Positions 48,934 through 51,390 of a DNA stretch of 51,390 bases are shown piece after piece (position 1 is the stretch's first letter; each line of letters opens with the position of its first letter). Origin of the DNA: Acidobacteriota bacterium (lineage in GTDB: Bacteria > Acidobacteriota > Blastocatellia > UBA7656); NCBI GenBank assembly GCA_016201275.1, contig JACQDB010000047.1, positions 1 through 51,390 on the forward strand, given 5' to 3'. The position numbers were made by a program, and so were the translations under genes. The notes below the pieces were generated by a model. That model had not been told where the DNA came from. It searched no databases and saw only the letters and a list, made by a program, of their open reading frames with translations.

Positions 48934-50937
48934 ATGCAACCGGAAGATTCAGCCGAAGTAATGGAAGCGCTCAAAGCGACGCGGCAGCCTTCGGCACTGA
49001 GCCTAGCACCCAACCGGCTTTTTGCCTGGCTCGATCATTTGTCGGTAAAGAAAGTGATTCTACTTTTATCTCTGGCTGCCTGCCTGGCCTACGCGCATTC
49101 TTTGGGCGGCGATTTCGTTCACGATGATCTTGATGAGATCGTCAATAATCCCAACCTACGCTCGTGGGATAAGTTGGGCAACGCCTTCACCACCCACTTC
49201 TGGCAGTTTTATGAACTACAGACCCAAGGTCGCGTAAAAATGGCGCACTACTATCGCCCCTTGGTTACGGTGCTGCTGACGCTTGAATATCACGGGTTTG
49301 GCTTATGGCCGCAAGGCTGGCATCTGGTCAGTCTGTTGCTGCACCTGTTGAGTAGCTTCATGGTTTATCTGGTGCTGCGACATTTATCCCATAAGCCATC
49401 TCTGGTGGTCATCGCGGCAATCCTATTTGCAGTCTATCCGACTCAAGTAGAAACGGTCAGTTGGATTAGTGGATTGCCCGATCCCCTAATGGGAATCTTT
49501 TATCTCGGCTCATTCTATTTTTACTTGCAGTTTCAAAAGGCGAAAAGACCAAGGCATATGATTGGCTCGCTGGTGCTGTTTCTGCTTTCCACTCTGGTAA
49601 AAGAATCGGCTTTGAGCTTGGTGGTACTGGTGTTTTGCTTCTCCTGGATGACGGCAAAAACCGCGCACCAGCAAGCCGCAGCAGCGGCTCAGGTTGGCGT
49701 AAGCATAAAGCGAAGATGGGAGCAGGCCATCACGCTTTCCCTGCCCTATGCACTTGTCGCAGGTATCTATCTGGCGCTGCGAGGCTGGGCGCTTGGCAGT
49801 CTGTATCTGAGTCATGAAGCCAATGCCTACAAGGTGCCAACGCTAGAGGTATTATGGACAGTGCCTTGGGTTCTCTGCACTTACATTCTGCACCTTGTTT
49901 ATCCGGTAGATTTAAGCATCGCCTACAACACCAGCTTTGTCACAAGCCCGGCAACCCTGCGTTTTCTCCTCCCCGCTGCGACGCTTCTGGTGTTGGGTTT
50001 GGCCTTGTTGATTTTCCGCAAAAAAGTAAAGACCGAGATATGGTATGCGCTGGCATTATTTTTAGCACCTTTGGTGGTCGCCTTAAATCTCAGAAGTTTG
50101 CTGGCGGAATATTTAATCGCTGATCGCTACCTGTACCTTCCGACTATAGGTTGGGCCTACTTGCTGGCGCTGGGGTTGGATAAGCTGGCGGCTATCGAAG
50201 CGCAATGGCCCAAGAGAACGCTGGCAAAACTTTCCCGCCGACAACCATTCTTGGCTTCAGCAATCGCGGTCAGCTTGATCGTTTTATTATCTCTGGCCAC
50301 CTGGCGTGAAAGTAAAGCCTGGGAAAGTTCGGAGACGTTGTGGAATCAGGCAATTCGCGTTCGCCCTGACTATTGGATTCCTTACTACTACAAAGGGGAT
50401 TTGCTGTTGCGAGCGGGGCGTTTGCCAGAAGCTCGCGACGCTTTGATATTGGCCGCCGAACACAATTCGCAACAGGCCACCGTTTACGCGGCGCTCGGAC
50501 AAACGTATGCGGAATTAGCCCAGTTTGATCTGGCGATTGAAACGTACCAACAGGCTCTCAACCTGAATCCCAAAATGATAAAAGCTTACGACGGCTTGGG
50601 GAGCATTTTTTTTAATGCCAAAGATTTTCAAGCGGCAGAAAAATATTTCCAAGCCGCTGTTGCCTTGAATCCAGACGCTACCGATGAGCTTTTTCATTTG
50701 GGATTGACGTATAACTATCAAGGGCGATTTGCGGAAGCCATCCCGATATTGGAAAAGGCATTGCGTAGCGCACCCCTAGAGGCTGAACCGACTTATCAAC
50801 TCGGCAAAGCTTACGGGGAAACCGGCAGAAAAGACGAAGCGCGAAATCTGTTGCAGCGCCTTTTTACGCTGCATCCTTCGGAAGACCTGAAAGCCAGAGC
50901 CACCGCTTATCTGGAAAAACTGAGACCTGCTCCCTGA
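48934..50937 (+). CDS. TMTC-like membrane protein with C-terminal TPR repeats
   Basis: This 667-aa protein has about ten predicted membrane helices (about residues 35-470) followed by at least five TPR units (about 480-660; for example LAIETYQQALNLNPKMIKAY, AEKYFQAAVALNPDATDEL, AIPILEKALRSAPLEAEP). The first luminal loop contains GGDFVHDDLDEIVNNPNLRSW, with an acidic HDD-type site and the YYRPLVTVLLTLEY motif, both typical of the DUF1736/TMTC-type C-type glycosyltransferase fold; the eukaryotic relatives O-mannosylate proteins. The acceptor is unknown. The start has GAGGTGGAG upstream. The gene is alone. Confidence 0.85.
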   Translation: MQPEDSAEVMEALKATRQPSALSLAPNRLFAWLDHLSVKKVILLLSLAACLAYAHSLGGDFVHDDLDEIVNNPNLRSWDKLGNAFTTHFWQFYELQTQGRVKMAHYYRPLVTVLLTLEYHGFGLWPQGWHLVSLLLHLLSSFMVYLVLRHLSHKPSLVVIAAILFAVYPTQVETVSWISGLPDPLMGIFYLGSFYFYLQFQKAKRPRHMIGSLVLFLLSTLVKESALSLVVLVFCFSWMTAKTAHQQAAAAAQVGVSIKRRWEQAITLSLPYALVAGIYLALRGWALGSLYLSHEANAYKVPTLEVLWTVPWVLCTYILHLVYPVDLSIAYNTSFVTSPATLRFLLPAATLLVLGLALLIFRKKVKTEIWYALALFLAPLVVALNLRSLLAEYLIADRYLYLPTIGWAYLLALGLDKLAAIEAQWPKRTLAKLSRRQPFLASAIAVSLIVLLSLATWRESKAWESSETLWNQAIRVRPDYWIPYYYKGDLLLRAGRLPEARDALILAAEHNSQQATVYAALGQTYAELAQFDLAIETYQQALNLNPKMIKAYDGLGSIFFNAKDFQAAEKYFQAAVALNPDATDELFHLGLTYNYQGRFAEAIPILEKALRSAPLEAEPTYQLGKAYGETGRKDEARNLLQRLFTLHPSEDLKARATAYLEKLRPAP

Positions 50938-51055
50938 ACTGATGCAAGGTAATTCTGGTAGGGCGAAAAAAGTAAGGCTCGACCGGCAACCCACTGCGCC
51001 GGTTTAACTTTGTAAGCGCGACCTGCCTATAGAAGGTAGCGAAAAATAAATTGCC

Positions 51056-51191
51056 TAGAGCGGTTTTCATATGTGTGTACGGAACGCGCTATCGTTGAGC
51101 GGCGGTCTTCGACCGTGCGAAGGTCTTCGACCGCCGCTCAACGGGTTTGGGGTTTCAGTAATTGCAAAAATTTCAAACGAAAACCGCTCTA
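51056..51191. mobile_element. TA-flanked MITE, copy 3
   Basis: This 136-bp element has the same TA borders, GAGCGGTTT ends, CATATGTGTGTACGGAACGCGC motif region and core as copy 1. It is longer by 9 bp because of an insertion near the right end (CAAAAATTTC). The core pairs GTTGAGCGGCGGTC with GACCGCCGCTCAAC without mismatch. Confidence 0.8.
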
Positions 51192-51229
51192 AGAGCGTGT
51201 CTGCAAGCCGCGAAGCGTGGCCGTAGCCC

Positions 51230-51278
51230 GACCGTAAGGGAGGGTTTTACTGGTGCCAGCAAGCCCTCCCTTACGGTC
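51230..51278. repeat. 15-bp hairpin inside the contig-end repeat
   Basis: GACCGTAAGGGAGGG (51230-51244) pairs with its exact complement (51264-51278) across 19 nt. The left-end copy of the repeat lacks most of this hairpin and has only CCCTCACGGTC, so the two copies differ by this module. Confidence 0.8.
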
Positions 51279-51390
51279 TTACTTTTACCCATATCTTGTG
51301 CGCTTGTGATTAACAATTGATCCGTTAGTCCGCGAAGCGGGCGATAGCATATAGCCCAGGGTGACGCACAGCGGAACCCTGGGTAGCAAA
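51278..51390 (-). repeat. 113-bp contig-end repeat, right copy
   Basis: This stretch is the exact reverse complement of 24-136. It runs to the final base of the window. Confidence 0.9.

Larger units (their letters stand above)
50938..51390. other. Gene-free right end
   Basis: This region holds MITE copy 3 (51056-51191), a 15-bp hairpin (51230-51278) and the right copy of the contig-end repeat (51278-51390). No gene is visible. Confidence 0.8.

Overview
The window looks like a chromosomal contig from an uncultured or poorly known Acidobacteriota, most likely of the Blastocatellia type. This is an inference from gene content: MacB-like permease pairs, IPT/TIG propeller proteins, DUF5678 proteins with retropepsin-like partners, many secreted hydrolases, and repeat-rich intergenic DNA. 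No rRNA or tRNA gene is present to confirm it. Both ends of the window carry the same 113-bp sequence in opposite orientation, so the contig probably ends where the assembly met a dispersed repeat.

Layout. 1-822 is gene-free and repeat-rich. 0.8-7.8 kb holds NAD kinase, a rhomboid protease, an ABC exporter whose ATPase gene is frameshifted, QueF, a HhH-GPD glycosylase and a YhcG-type nuclease. 7.9-13.6 kb holds a small protein plus HslV-like Ntn-hydrolase pair, endonuclease III, PepP with a coupled DUF5678-like protein, and a DNA polymerase I without a 5'-nuclease. 14.1-21.3 kb holds a glutathione peroxidase, a short anti-sigma-like protein, a TPR protein, RNase P RNA and a large secreted IPT/TIG protein. 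21.6-28.1 kb holds a rhodanese with an in-frame UGA, a cupin, a CBS protein, LarB, a ClpB-D2-like ATPase, an SDR enzyme and a sugar nucleotidyltransferase. 28.2-29.9 kb is an AT-richer three-gene island. 29.9-38.5 kb holds two MacB-type permeases, a ferredoxin/metallo-beta-lactamase fusion, an M14 peptidase and a beta-helix protein. 38.9-50.9 kb holds PlsC, a DUF433/DUF5615 toxin-antitoxin pair, a second retropepsin/DUF5678 pair, a bicupin, a DinB protein, an S15-like hydrolase, a cytochrome-PQQ protein and a TMTC-like TPR membrane protein.

Most interesting points. (1) The periplasmic rhodanese at 21611-22063 has a TGA where close family members carry Cys, two residues after the catalytic Cys. 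The frame stays open for 42 more codons with conserved rhodanese sequence, and a hairpin with a GGUGC loop starts 22 nt after the UGA. This fits a Cys-Ala-Sec selenoprotein with a bacterial SECIS. (2) The ABC ATPase frameshift sits exactly on a T TTT TTG heptamer, and a -1 slip restores Walker B. (3) DUF5678-type proteins occur three times next to peptidases, twice with retropepsin-like proteases; one pair is bracketed by 86-bp direct repeats made from the 3' end of the neighbouring cupin gene. (4) A two-gene cassette encodes an N-terminal-Thr hydrolase related to HslV/proteasome beta. (5) The non-coding DNA carries a TA-flanked MITE family (three copies), a 365-bp element with 21-bp terminal inverted repeats, modular mini-hairpin arrays, and several unrelated heptanucleotide repeats, some of which supply Shine-Dalgarno sequences.
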